Source of the DNA: JBMSHD01 sp049416425
GTDB taxonomy: Bacteria; Pseudomonadota; Gammaproteobacteria; Francisellales; Francisellaceae
NCBI GenBank assembly: GCA_049416425.1
Contig: JBMSHD010000109.1
Coordinates: forward strand, 1 to 6,786
DNA length: 6,786 nucleotides
Direction: 5' to 3'
The notes beneath the pieces were generated by a model, which worked only from the letters and a program-made list of their open reading frames with translations, was not told the origin of the DNA and made no database searches. Made by a program: the position numbers and the translations under genes. Positions within the stretch are counted from its first letter, which is position 1, and the number at the start of each line of letters is the position of its first letter. This document shows positions 1-5,778 of the stretch, piece by piece.

Positions 1-1335
1 ATTTAATATTTTACCTCTTAATGGCATCACCGCCTGGAATTCTCTATCTCTGGCTTGTTTTGTCGAACCTCCTGCCGAGTCACCTTCAACCAGAAATAAT
101 TCGGTGTAGCTTATATCCTGACCGACACAATCTGTGAGTTTACCTGGTAGCTGTGGACCTTGGACAATTTTCTTACGCATGACTTTTTTTGCTGCCTTCA
201 ATCGTTTCTGCGCCTTCTCGATGATATGCTCGGCAATTCGGTTTGCTGCCTCCAGATTCTGATTGAGCCAAAGACTGAATTGATCTTTGACATGTGTGGA
301 GATAATGGGGACACAGTCTCGAGAGGATAATCGCTCTTTGGTCTGACCCGAAAACTGAGGTTCTGGCATTTTCACCGATAAAATGAAGCAAACATCATTA
401 AAGACATCATCGGGCATCAGCTTCACTGCTCGCGGCAGCAGACCGTGAAAGTTGACATATTCTCTGACGGCTTCTGTTAATCCGGCTCTCAAGCCATTGA
501 CATGAGTCCCGCCAAGCGGTGTTGGAATGAGATTCACATAACTCTCGGTAATAGACTCAATCGTATCATCACTCCAACACACCGCCCAGTTTACCACATA
601 GTCTTCATGATTAAACTGCTGAGTGAATGGAATCTCGGGAATAACATCTCTATTTTCAATGGCTTCTGAAAGGTAAGACAAAAGACCGTCTTCATATTGC
701 CAGCTTTGCTGCTCACCACTGATTTCGCAACTAAAATCAATTCTAAGCCCAGGACACAAAACGGCTTTGGCTTTAAGTAAATGTTTCAATTTTCTCACGG
801 CAAAACGTACACTATCAAAATAATCGGCTTCCGGCCAAAAACGCAGACGAGTGCCGGTATTCTTTTTTCCCACATTGCCGATTTGAGTCAACGGTGAGAC
901 CAGCTCTCCCTGCTCAAAGGCAATACTAAAACGGCTACCATCTCGTTTAATCTCTATCTCAACCCGCCTGCTCAAGGCATTGACAACAGAGACGCCAACT
1001 CCATGAAGCCCTCCGGAGTAGCGATAGTTATCCTGTGAAAATTTTCCGCCGGCATGCAGACGAGTCATAATCAGCTCAACACCTGATAGACCTTCCTGAG
1101 GATGAATATCCACAGGCATTCCCCGGCCATTATCCTCCACCTCAAAAGATCCATCGCTATAAACCTTGACGTTGATGACGCTGGCAAAACCCGCCAACGC
1201 TTCATCGACACTGTTATCAATGACCTCCTGAGCAATATGATTAGGATTCGTGGTATCGGTATACATGCCGGGGCGTCGTCTGACAGGATCGAGTCCCGCT
1301 AATACCTCTATGGATTGTGCTGTATATTGTGTCAT
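1..1335 (-). CDS. parE: DNA topoisomerase IV subunit B (ParE), N-terminal 445 residues, cut by window edge
   Basis: ATPase subunit of topoisomerase IV, which with ParC decatenates daughter chromosomes and relaxes supercoils in the cytoplasm. The frame runs open from the ATG at 1335 to the window edge. The start MTQYTAQSIEVLAGLDPVRR and the RPGMYTDTT stretch match gammaproteobacterial ParE rather than GyrB. The GHKL ATPase domain shows the catalytic Glu and Mg-binding Asn in EVIDNSVDEAL (E37, N41), DNGRGMP (from D68) and the glycine-rich lid YSGGLHGVGVS (about 106-116). The transducer domain contains QTKERLSS. The TOPRIM domain begins at LVEGDSAGGS with the catalytic E417, and the last visible residues are PLRGKILN. 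E. coli ParE is about 630 residues, so roughly 185 residues with the rest of TOPRIM lie outside. No frame break is seen. No strong Shine-Dalgarno precedes the ATG. The divergent neighbour is the oxyR-like gene. Identification is by motif recall, without a search. Confidence 0.97.
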   Translation of the reverse strand, partial: MTQYTAQSIEVLAGLDPVRRRPGMYTDTTNPNHIAQEVIDNSVDEALAGFASVINVKVYSDGSFEVEDNGRGMPVDIHPQEGLSGVELIMTRLHAGGKFSQDNYRYSGGLHGVGVSVVNALSRRVEIEIKRDGSRFSIAFEQGELVSPLTQIGNVGKKNTGTRLRFWPEADYFDSVRFAVRKLKHLLKAKAVLCPGLRIDFSCEISGEQQSWQYEDGLLSYLSEAIENRDVIPEIPFTQQFNHEDYVVNWAVCWSDDTIESITESYVNLIPTPLGGTHVNGLRAGLTEAVREYVNFHGLLPRAVKLMPDDVFNDVCFILSVKMPEPQFSGQTKERLSSRDCVPIISTHVKDQFSLWLNQNLEAANRIAEHIIEKAQKRLKAAKKVMRKKIVQGPQLPGKLTDCVGQDISYTELFLVEGDSAGGSTKQARDREFQAVMPLRGKILN

Positions 1336-1365
1336 AATAGGCTTTTTGATTGTGCTTTGATATGA

Positions 1366-1394
1366 ATTTTATACATTTATGCCCCAATAGACAA
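1366..1394 (-). promoter_or_regulatory. candidate sigma-70 promoter for parE
   Basis: On the minus strand, TTGTCT (1394-1389) and TAAAAT (1371-1366) are separated by 17 bp, matching the consensus at 4 of 6 and 5 of 6 positions. The expected start of transcription would leave a leader of about 25 nt before the parE ATG at 1335. The surroundings are AT-rich, so chance similarity is possible. Confidence 0.45.
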
Positions 1395-1444
1395 ATAGGA
1401 ACGTGTCTGAAATAAATTCCTTTTTCTTTCTAAGACATACTTAG

Positions 1445-1591
1445 ATGCAACAATTGTCATCATCGCTTGACGATGATCCATGTGACTATTGTGAGAGCGG
1501 CAAAAATCGTATGTGCTTAGGCAAAGGCGAGGAATTTCGGCTTTATTGTTCCATTTCACTTTCTGCACTTTTCTCATATCGCCTGAAATGA
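1445..1591 (+). other. possible 48-aa cysteine-containing small ORF (weak)
   Basis: A reading frame in the parE-oxyR gap. It begins MQQLSSSLDDD, then has CDYC at residues 13-16 and further cysteines at 24 and 35, a pattern that could suggest a small metal- or redox-active peptide. Against this, no Shine-Dalgarno is visible before the ATG and the C-terminal part looks arbitrary. A longer frame (66 aa) runs on the opposite strand over the same DNA. I do not recognise the product and consider it more likely not a gene. Confidence 0.15.
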
Positions 1592-1883
1592 ATAATAAAC
1601 AGACATAAAATGATATTTAATAAAAAAATATCTTGTGTTTCGGCTAAAATATAAATAAAATTTAACCAGTTTATTGTTGTCGACTCTCATGTAGCTATTG
1701 ACTCGATTTTACCCCCGAATCTGATGGTGGCTAATGAAGCGGATGACAGTAACCGATATTTACCATGAGCTAACACCTTTAAAGCTTCATAGTAGATATC
1801 AATAAATGTTCGGACAGTCATAATCGCTTAAATCATATCAATGAACTTTGAAATGATTGAGCAGACTTAACTTGATGTGGAAA

Positions 1884-1920
1884 AGAGCGCCTGAGTCGCT
1901 CTGCTTCATTTTAAATGAGG
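1884..1920 (+). promoter_or_regulatory. two adjacent palindromes upstream of oxyR
   Basis: AGAGCG (1884-1889) and CGCTCT (1897-1902) form a 6-bp stem with a 7-nt loop. Immediately after it, TCATT and AATGA are the arms of an AT-rich palindrome at 1906-1918. They end about 10 bp before the candidate -35 of the oxyR-like gene. They could be an operator, since OxyR proteins commonly bind upstream of their own promoter, or a weak terminator of an unseen transcript. No full OxyR consensus is claimed. Confidence 0.3.
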
Positions 1921-1928
1921 ATAACATA

Positions 1929-1958
1929 TTGTGAATGGACGCACATAATAAATACAAT
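1929..1958 (+). promoter_or_regulatory. candidate promoter of the oxyR-like gene
   Basis: TTGTGA (1929-1934) and TACAAT (1953-1958) are separated by 18 bp, matching the consensus at 4 of 6 and 5 of 6 positions. Transcription would start near 1965, leaving a leader of about 30 nt that contains the ribosome binding site at 1980-1985. An alternative -10, CATAAT at 1944-1949, lacks a good -35. Confidence 0.4.
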
Positions 1959-1979
1959 CAAGCTAAACAAAAAATAATT

Positions 1980-1985
1980 AAGGGG
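1980..1985 (+). promoter_or_regulatory. ribosome binding site of the oxyR-like gene
   Basis: AAGGGG lies 9 nt before the ATG at 1995. This is good complementarity and spacing, and it supports that start codon. Confidence 0.7.
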
Positions 1986-1994
1986 TAATATCCT

Positions 1995-2888
1995 ATGAAT
2001 TTCAGAGATTTAGAATATATCATTGCCGTATCTGAAGAGCGAAACTTCAACCGAGCCGCGCAAAAATGCTATGTCAGCCAACCGGCATTGAGCATGCAGA
2101 TTAAAAAAGTTGAAGAAGAGCTCGGTGTTGATATTTTTGAACGTTTTCAAAAAACAGTACTCATCACCAAAGCCGGAGCTATCATTATTGAAAAGGCCAA
2201 AGAAGCGCTGAAAGTTCGCCATGATATCGAACAGATTGCGCAAAATTTTGTCCAGGATCGTGTAAAACAGATTAAAGTTGGACTCTTTCCGACACTGGCA
2301 CAATATCTTCTGCCTGGCATTATTCGTAACGCCTCTGAAGCCGCTGCCGATTTGAGCATCTATCCTATTGAAGAGAAAACATCGGTACTGGTTGATATGC
2401 TTCGTACCGGACGCATTGATGTTGCGCTTTTAGCCGGCCTCAATGAGGAGGATCAGGGCGGTCTTATTTTTGAACCGCTGTTTACCGATGAGTTCAAGCT
2501 CGCCGTCTTCGATGATCATCCCATTGCCAGACTGAAAAAAGTGGATATCAAGGCACTGCGCGATGAATCGATGTTGATACTGGAACAGGGACATTGTCTG
2601 CGTGATCAGATTCTGTCTCTCAATATAGAAGGCGCCAAACCCATTCAATGCAATGCTACCAGTTTGGAAACATTAAGACAGATGGTCATCGCCAAGCTTG
2701 GTATCACCATTATGCCTGAGATCTCCACCAAAAATACCGACTTCAAAGGCATCAAATATCTTGATTTCAAAGCTCCGGCTCCATCACGCACAATTGGTCT
2801 TGTCTATCGCAAGTCAACACCAATTGAACACTTGATTGAAGAGTTTAAAGACATCGTTGGTAAAAGTCTGACTGAGCTATATAAATAA
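1995..2888 (+). CDS. oxyR: OxyR-type LysR-family peroxide-responsive regulator
   Basis: Cytoplasmic transcription factor of 297 residues, the usual LysR length (E. coli OxyR has 305). The N-terminal winged HTH has the LysR signature NFNRAAQKCYVSQPALSMQI (residues 17-36), followed by the linker helix and a two-lobed regulatory domain. The OxyR hallmark GHCLRDQ (residues 199-205) places the peroxide-reactive cysteine at C201, and ATSLETLRQMV (221-231) follows as in OxyR. The classical second cysteine, nine residues after the first (C208 in E. coli), is Asn here (N210). Another cysteine, C219, lies just before ATSLETL. The protein may therefore sense peroxide through a different disulfide or a single cysteine, or may be less redox-responsive. 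No katG or ahpC gene is adjacent. The start is set by the AAGGGG site 9 nt upstream. The gene is monocistronic, closed by a strong terminator. Confidence 0.9.
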   Translation: MNFRDLEYIIAVSEERNFNRAAQKCYVSQPALSMQIKKVEEELGVDIFERFQKTVLITKAGAIIIEKAKEALKVRHDIEQIAQNFVQDRVKQIKVGLFPTLAQYLLPGIIRNASEAAADLSIYPIEEKTSVLVDMLRTGRIDVALLAGLNEEDQGGLIFEPLFTDEFKLAVFDDHPIARLKKVDIKALRDESMLILEQGHCLRDQILSLNIEGAKPIQCNATSLETLRQMVIAKLGITIMPEISTKNTDFKGIKYLDFKAPAPSRTIGLVYRKSTPIEHLIEEFKDIVGKSLTELYK

Positions 2889-2920
2889 CGGGCTGCTGTA
2901 AAAACACAACGCTTAATCTG

Positions 2921-2944
2921 AAATGACCAGCTATGGTCATTTTT
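2921..2944 (+). terminator. rho-independent terminator of the oxyR-like gene
   Basis: AAATGACCA (2921-2929) and TGGTCATTT (2934-2942) form a perfect 9-bp stem with a GCTA loop, running into a T tract at 2940-2944. A second T tract lies at 2950-2955. It starts 32 bp after the stop codon and ends the upstream transcript before the PQ-loop gene. Confidence 0.85.
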
Positions 2945-2959
2945 GGCTCTTTTTTATCC

Positions 2960-2988
2960 GTGACGATTACAATAAATCGTGATACACT
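2960..2988 (+). promoter_or_regulatory. candidate extended -10 promoter with internal inverted repeat for the PQ-loop gene
   Basis: GTGACG (2960-2965) and TACACT (2983-2988) are 17 bp apart. The -10 is preceded by TGA (2980-2982), an extended -10 motif. The spacer is nearly filled by the inverted repeat ACGATT/AATCGT (2963-2968 and 2975-2980), which could bind a regulator or be accidental. Transcription would start near 2995, about 27 nt before the ATG at 3022. Confidence 0.45.
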
Positions 2989-3021
2989 CACGCCACCTCG
3001 GACTCAATTCATTCATTAATC

Positions 3022-3645
3022 ATGGAACATATCGGCACGATCAGCATTAATATTTCTTTTGCACTTTACTGTATCTATTTTCTGCCTCAGGTCATCTACA
3101 ATCAGATCTATCGTCACGCCTCAAGAATCAGTCATACCACCCAATTTCTGATGATTCTTGCCAACACGCTTGATCTGATCTACGGCTTTGGCTTCAATCT
3201 GCAATGGCAGTATCGCATGGTCACCATCATCACGCTGATCTGTCTTTTAATTCAGCAATGGCAGATCTGGCGAGATGAGAGCTCAATATCCTGGCGCCTG
3301 CATCTAGCGGTTTTTGCCACCTTGATCATCGGTATGATTCTGGCTTTAGTGAAACCTTTAGCGGATGCTGCCTTGGAGAATATCGGTTTTGCCTCCATGA
3401 TCGCCTATTCGGTGTACTTTCTGCCACAGATCGTTAAAAACTATCAACAGAAAGCCGCCGATGGCTTCTCTATAAGCTTTATTCTGTTAAATGCATTGGC
3501 ACTTCTGTGTGATGAGGTCTCGGCTTTGAGTTTTAACTGGCCACTGCCAAGCATTATAAGCCCGGCATTCATTCTGGCTTTTCTTGTGATTATGATTGTC
3601 CAGTCTATGTTCTATAAACGCCCTCACCCCTTGGCGCATAGATGA
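3022..3645 (+). CDS. PQ-loop repeat integral membrane protein
   Basis: A 207-residue, strongly hydrophobic inner-membrane protein with about six to seven predicted membrane segments. Two PQ-loop motifs are visible: YFLPQVIYNQ (19-28, PQ at 22-23) and YFLPQIVKNYQQKAADGFSI (132-151, PQ at 135-136). The second is followed by GFSISFILLN, a typical continuation. The PQ-loop/SWEET/cystinosin superfamily moves sugars, amino acids or other small solutes, with the proline-glutamine bend acting as a hinge. The bacterial two-repeat form is mostly uncharacterised and the substrate cannot be read from the sequence. The tail is basic (FYKRPHPLAHR) and probably cytoplasmic. There is no clear Shine-Dalgarno before the ATG, but no better in-frame start exists. 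The gene overlaps the convergent SDR gene by 22 bp. Family assignment is firm; function is open. Confidence 0.85.
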   Translation: MEHIGTISINISFALYCIYFLPQVIYNQIYRHASRISHTTQFLMILANTLDLIYGFGFNLQWQYRMVTIITLICLLIQQWQIWRDESSISWRLHLAVFATLIIGMILALVKPLADAALENIGFASMIAYSVYFLPQIVKNYQQKAADGFSISFILLNALALLCDEVSALSFNWPLPSIISPAFILAFLVIMIVQSMFYKRPHPLAHR

Positions 3646-4532
3646 TCTAGTGCTACTTTAATGTCCGCAAAATCAAAGGTGAATTTTTCTTTAAGCAGCC
3701 TTGCTGGATAAATATTCTGTCCTGATAACAGCAACTCCTGCCCCATCCGACCAAACATCATCTTCACCATGAAGGCCGGCAGTGGCAGAAACAGGGATTT
3801 ATGCAACGCGCCGGCCAATGTGCCTGCAAACTGCTTCTGTGTGACTGCATAAGGGCTACAAAGGTTATAAAGCTCTAGCCGTGAATGGTTTTTTAAAATA
3901 AAGAATAAAGCCCGACACAGATCATCGACATGAATCCAGCTAATGCACTGTCGACCACCGCTAATCACACTACCAAACCCTCGCTTGAAGCTCGGCAGTA
4001 ATTTTTGCAGCATGCCACCATCTCGACCGAGAACGACGCCAAATCGTGTGATCGTCAATGGAATATTGTGGCTTAAAGCCGACAACGCCGCCTGCTCCCA
4101 CTCATAGGCGACCTGATGCAAAAAACTGTGATTATCACGATTGTCGATATAGTTATCCTCATCCTGACGTTCATCTGAAAAAGCATAAAAACCGACGGCG
4201 CTGGCATTGATCAGAAGACTTTGATGCATGGCATTTCTTGCCATAAATTCGATCAGCGCATGTGTACTGTTAATACGACTTGAGGCTATTTCGGCTTTGA
4301 CGGCATTCGACCAGCGCCTGGCGGAAATACTAAATCCAGCCAGATTGATCACCGCATCGTAGTCTGAAGACGTGTATGCACCCAACTGCTGCCAGGTGAT
4401 AATCTCATCATAGTGCTCAACGGTCGAATTGGGTCGGCGGCTTATGAGTGTCAGATGACAGTCGAATCTTTTTAAAAACTCAGCCAGATGCCTTCCAACA
4501 AAGCCGGAGCCGCCTGCAATCATGATTTTCAT
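3624..4532 (-). CDS. TIGR01777-family SDR epimerase-like protein (YfcH-type)
   Basis: A 302-residue cytoplasmic NAD(P)-dependent oxidoreductase-fold protein of the atypical SDR group typified by E. coli YfcH (297 residues). The nucleotide-binding motif is at the very start, GGSGFVGRHL (7-16). It is followed by NLAG (63-66), SAVGFY (111-116), TRFGVVLG (162-169) and GGRQCISWIHVDDLCRAL (192-209). The C-terminal part (about 250-300) fits the DUF1731 domain. Family members usually have a Gly after the SAVGxY tyrosine; here it is Ala, a minor deviation. The reaction is unknown for the family. A possible downstream start at residue 4 would leave the Rossmann motif intact, and the ribosome binding site is weak for either. 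The 3' end overlaps the convergent PQ-loop gene, and upstream lies an MFS remnant that may once have shared its transcript. Confidence 0.9.
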   Translation of the reverse strand: MKIMIAGGSGFVGRHLAEFLKRFDCHLTLISRRPNSTVEHYDEIITWQQLGAYTSSDYDAVINLAGFSISARRWSNAVKAEIASSRINSTHALIEFMARNAMHQSLLINASAVGFYAFSDERQDEDNYIDNRDNHSFLHQVAYEWEQAALSALSHNIPLTITRFGVVLGRDGGMLQKLLPSFKRGFGSVISGGRQCISWIHVDDLCRALFFILKNHSRLELYNLCSPYAVTQKQFAGTLAGALHKSLFLPLPAFMVKMMFGRMGQELLLSGQNIYPARLLKEKFTFDFADIKVALDHLCAKG

Positions 4533-4563
4533 TTTTCACTTCATTTTTCCAGAGATATTCATA

Positions 4564-4592
4564 AGTATAGTCGACAGGCATCTATTGGTGTA
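4564..4592 (-). promoter_or_regulatory. weak candidate promoter for the SDR gene
   Basis: On the minus strand, TATACT (4569-4564) is a good -10 (5 of 6), about 30 bp upstream of the ATG. The sequence 17 bp further up, TACACC (4592-4587), is a poor -35 (3 of 6). It may have become the gene's main promoter after the upstream MFS gene was broken. Confidence 0.25.
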
Positions 4593-4632
4593 TAACCGAG
4601 CAGCAAGTAGAACAAAACCAACTTAACGTAAT

Positions 4633-4902
4633 TTATTGATGATATTGCATGGATTTATCCAGATGACGGTATAGCCCAAATATCGTTACAGTCGCCGCTG
4701 TGATTAAATACACAGCCGGTCCACTCAACCCTGCATTTGACAGCTTCGAGATAAAAATTGGAGCCAATGCCGATATAATCCAAGGCATAATGCCCAAGGA
4801 CACTACTGAATATCTTTGATGTTATGAATCGATTTTGAAAAATAAATTTAATAGTCTCAGAGCATGGGTGAGATCTAATAGGATAGCAACAACAGTGGGT
4901 AT
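4633..4902 (-). pseudogene. 3' remnant of an MFS transporter gene
   Basis: The minus-strand frame ending at the TAA at 4633-4635 encodes a stretch typical of the end of major facilitator transporters of the metabolite:proton symporter type. It has HQRYSVVSLGIMPW, resembling the conserved RYSGVSLG before helix 11. A hydrophobic helix (IISALAPIFI), a loop with GLSGPAVYLI, a final helix (TAATVTIFGLY) and the short polar tail RHLDKSMQYHQ follow. The frame is interrupted by a TAA at 4822-4824. Upstream of that stop it remains open to 4902 with a hydrophobic stretch that could be degraded helix 10. The remaining 350 or so residues of a full transporter are absent, and the HTH gene begins 30 bp further on. 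No start codon or ribosome binding site could restore expression. Family assignment is by eye. Confidence 0.65.
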
Positions 4903-4932
4903 TCAATTTACACTCCCCTATAAACTTGATAG

Positions 4933-5436
4933 TTATGAAGCTTGATTCTTGGGCTTTAAATGAGAAAAACATTCTGCAGATTTAATTGACAAATCAATCA
5001 TTTTTTTTATCATTTCATCCGAAATATCCATTTTAGATATACCATATGCTAAATCAAATATAAATTTCAACACTTCTTTTTGATTATTTAAACCTCCAGT
5101 CAAGAGATGTGCCGATTTAGCGATCAAATAATCGATCATATTCTTATCGAGTTTTTTAAACTTTGTGTTTTTATCCCCTTCTTCACCGTATAACAGCCAA
5201 CCCGGTGAGATATCCAACCACTTTGCTATATGGTAAATAGTCACAGCATCCGGAAAGGCCTCACCCAAGGCGTATCTTCTCGCCATCTGTGGAGTACATT
5301 CCGCCACCTCAGCCAACTCTTTTATTGTGACTTTAGCCTTTGAAGCACAAGAGCCGTAGCCCTTTTTTATCATTCTCTCAACAAGCCGCCTAGAAAAAGA
5401 GGCTAATAATGTCGTTCTTTCCATCTTATGATTCAT
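4933..5436 (-). CDS. Xre/phage-repressor-like HTH transcriptional regulator
   Basis: A 167-residue predicted DNA-binding protein. Residues about 34-84 form an Xre-type HTH: VTIKELAEVAECTPQMARRY (36-55) covers helices 2-3, and WLDISPGWLLYGEEG (73-87) is the typical end of the repressor fold, comparable to the phage CI-like pattern of regulators in Legionella relatives. The remainder (about 95-160) is a charged helical region with no recognised catalytic Ser/Lys peptidase pair, so it is probably an oligomerisation or ligand domain. The ATG at 5436 is preceded by AAGG with a 4-nt gap, and a second ATG at residue 5 is possible. Codons are AT-rich compared with genes on the left. It is divergent from the small ORF and ATP-grasp gene, and an inverted repeat over its promoter suggests autoregulation and control of those genes (inference). 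Confidence 0.8.
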   Translation of the reverse strand: MNHKMERTTLLASFSRRLVERMIKKGYGSCASKAKVTIKELAEVAECTPQMARRYALGEAFPDAVTIYHIAKWLDISPGWLLYGEEGDKNTKFKKLDKNMIDYLIAKSAHLLTGGLNNQKEVLKFIFDLAYGISKMDISDEMIKKMIDLSIKSAECFSHLKPKNQAS

Positions 5437-5454
5437 TTAACCTTGTCCGATTTG

Positions 5455-5483
5455 ATAATAGCAAAGAACATAGGCGATAACAA
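5455..5483 (-). promoter_or_regulatory. promoter of the HTH regulator gene
   Basis: On the minus strand, TTGTTA (5483-5478) and TATTAT (5460-5455) are 17 bp apart, matching at 4 of 6 and 5 of 6 positions. The -10 is preceded by TGC, an extended -10 element. The start would fall about 12 bp before the ATG at 5436, a short leader containing the AAGG site. The -35 lies inside the left arm of the inverted repeat at 5474-5508. Confidence 0.55.
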
Positions 5484-5508
5484 ATTCTAGCAGATTTTAA
5501 TTTGTCGC
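5474..5508. promoter_or_regulatory. imperfect inverted repeat, candidate operator
   Basis: ACAAATT (5480-5486 region) and AATTTGT (5499-5505) are exact inverted copies. With a three-base bulge on the left, the flanking GCG (5474-5476) and CGC (5506-5508) extend the symmetry. It covers the -35 of the divergent HTH gene and ends 4 bp before the ATG at 5513. Related TTGTC/GATAA half-site-like sequences recur at 5443-5447 and 5454-5458. This is where a divergently acting repressor would be expected to bind; the link to the HTH protein is inference. Confidence 0.45.
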
Positions 5509-5512
5509 CCGC

Positions 5513-5758
5513 ATGTCTCAAAGAAACTTTATGTTAATTAAAATAAATTTCATATTAATCATTGACACTATAAATTTAATTGATATCATAGGATATACTT
5601 TTTTTGTAAAAGAAGGGGATACAATCCAAGATGAAAATAAAGAAAATTTCTTGGCTCAAGCACTTTGGTGTTATGAAAGCAATACCAATAACAATCACCT
5701 GAATAATATTATTCAAATGTCAAATGATTTGCTGAAATTTGAATATGAGCATCAATAA
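5513..5758 (+). CDS. hypothetical small protein upstream of the ATP-grasp enzyme
   Basis: An 81-residue, AT-rich reading frame ending 20 bp before the ATP-grasp start on the same strand, so probably in one transcript with it. I do not recognise it. The N-terminal third is hydrophobic and rich in Ile (INFILIIDTINLIDIIGY, residues 11-28). The rest is polar and helical with a single cysteine (ALWCYES), ending LLKFEYEHQ. There is no Shine-Dalgarno before the ATG at 5513. A second ATG at 5531 is equally plain, and a good promoter lies inside the frame at 5562-5589, which raises doubt about the N-terminal part. An open frame this long in DNA this AT-rich is unlikely by chance, so at least the 3' half is probably coding. 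Position next to a ligase would suit a peptide substrate or partner, but nothing proves it. Confidence 0.5.
   Translation: MSQRNFMLIKINFILIIDTINLIDIIGYTFFVKEGDTIQDENKENFLAQALWCYESNTNNNHLNNIIQMSNDLLKFEYEHQ
5562..5589 (+). promoter_or_regulatory. strong-looking sigma-70 promoter inside the small ORF
   Basis: TTGACA (5562-5567) is a perfect -35, and TATCAT (5584-5589) matches the -10 at 5 of 6 positions with a 16-bp spacer. Transcription would start near 5596, downstream of the annotated start of the 81-codon frame. The transcript would carry the AAGGGG site at 5613-5618, the 23-codon frame at 5631 and the ATP-grasp gene. It is the best promoter match upstream of the ligase. Confidence 0.5.
5631..5702 (+). 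other. alternative 23-aa nested ORF after the internal promoter
   Basis: ATG at 5631, 12 nt after AAGGGG (5613-5618), opens a 23-residue frame ending at a TGA at 5700-5702. It begins MKIKKISWLKHFGV and ends PITIT: basic start, hydrophobic end. It lies in another frame within the 81-codon gene. The SD spacing is longer than ideal. It could be a leader peptide, a small ligase substrate, or chance. If real it competes with the 81-codon frame as the gene preceding the ligase. Confidence 0.2.
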
Positions 5759-5778
5759 TAACAAAAGAGTGTATATCA

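Larger units (their letters stand above)
1336..1994. other. 659-bp gap between divergent parE and oxyR-like genes
   Basis: No convincing gene is visible. The ends hold the candidate parE and oxyR promoters. The middle has short reading frames without good ribosome binding sites: 1377-1577 minus (66 aa), 1445-1591 plus (48 aa, cysteine-containing) and 1687-1821 minus (44 aa, MTVRTFIDIYYEALKVLAHG at its start). None is recognised. A 7-bp inverted repeat ATCATCG/CGATGAT sits at 1459-1477 without a following T run. The stretch 1591-1670 is very AT-rich. The length and the scattered short frames would fit a decayed gene or a small RNA, but neither can be shown. Confidence 0.5.

Noticed and set aside
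173..391. Open frames opposite parE here and at 1102-1302
   Set aside because: The parE frame is continuous and conserved over both; these are shadows.
1459..1477. ATCATCG/CGATGAT inverted repeat as a terminator
   Set aside because: No T run follows on either strand, and no gene ends nearby.
1377..1577. 66-aa minus-strand frame upstream of parE, with an AGG a few bases before its ATG
   Set aside because: No recognisable domain, overlaps the candidate parE promoter and a competing plus-strand frame; not supported beyond chance, although it could be a decayed gene.
1687..1821. 44-aa minus-strand frame starting MTVRTFIDIYYEALKV
   Set aside because: Looks protein-like but is short, has no Shine-Dalgarno and is not recognised; kept only as part of the gap description.
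2010..2303. Open frame antisense to the oxyR-like gene, with others at 2147-2359 and 2430-2648
   Set aside because: Antisense shadows of a clearly assigned LysR gene; no ribosome binding sites or domain features.
4655..4972. 105-aa minus-strand frame across the HTH gene's 3' end and the MFS remnant
   Set aside because: It is out of frame with both; the MFS-like signal is in a different frame of the same strand, so this is a shadow.
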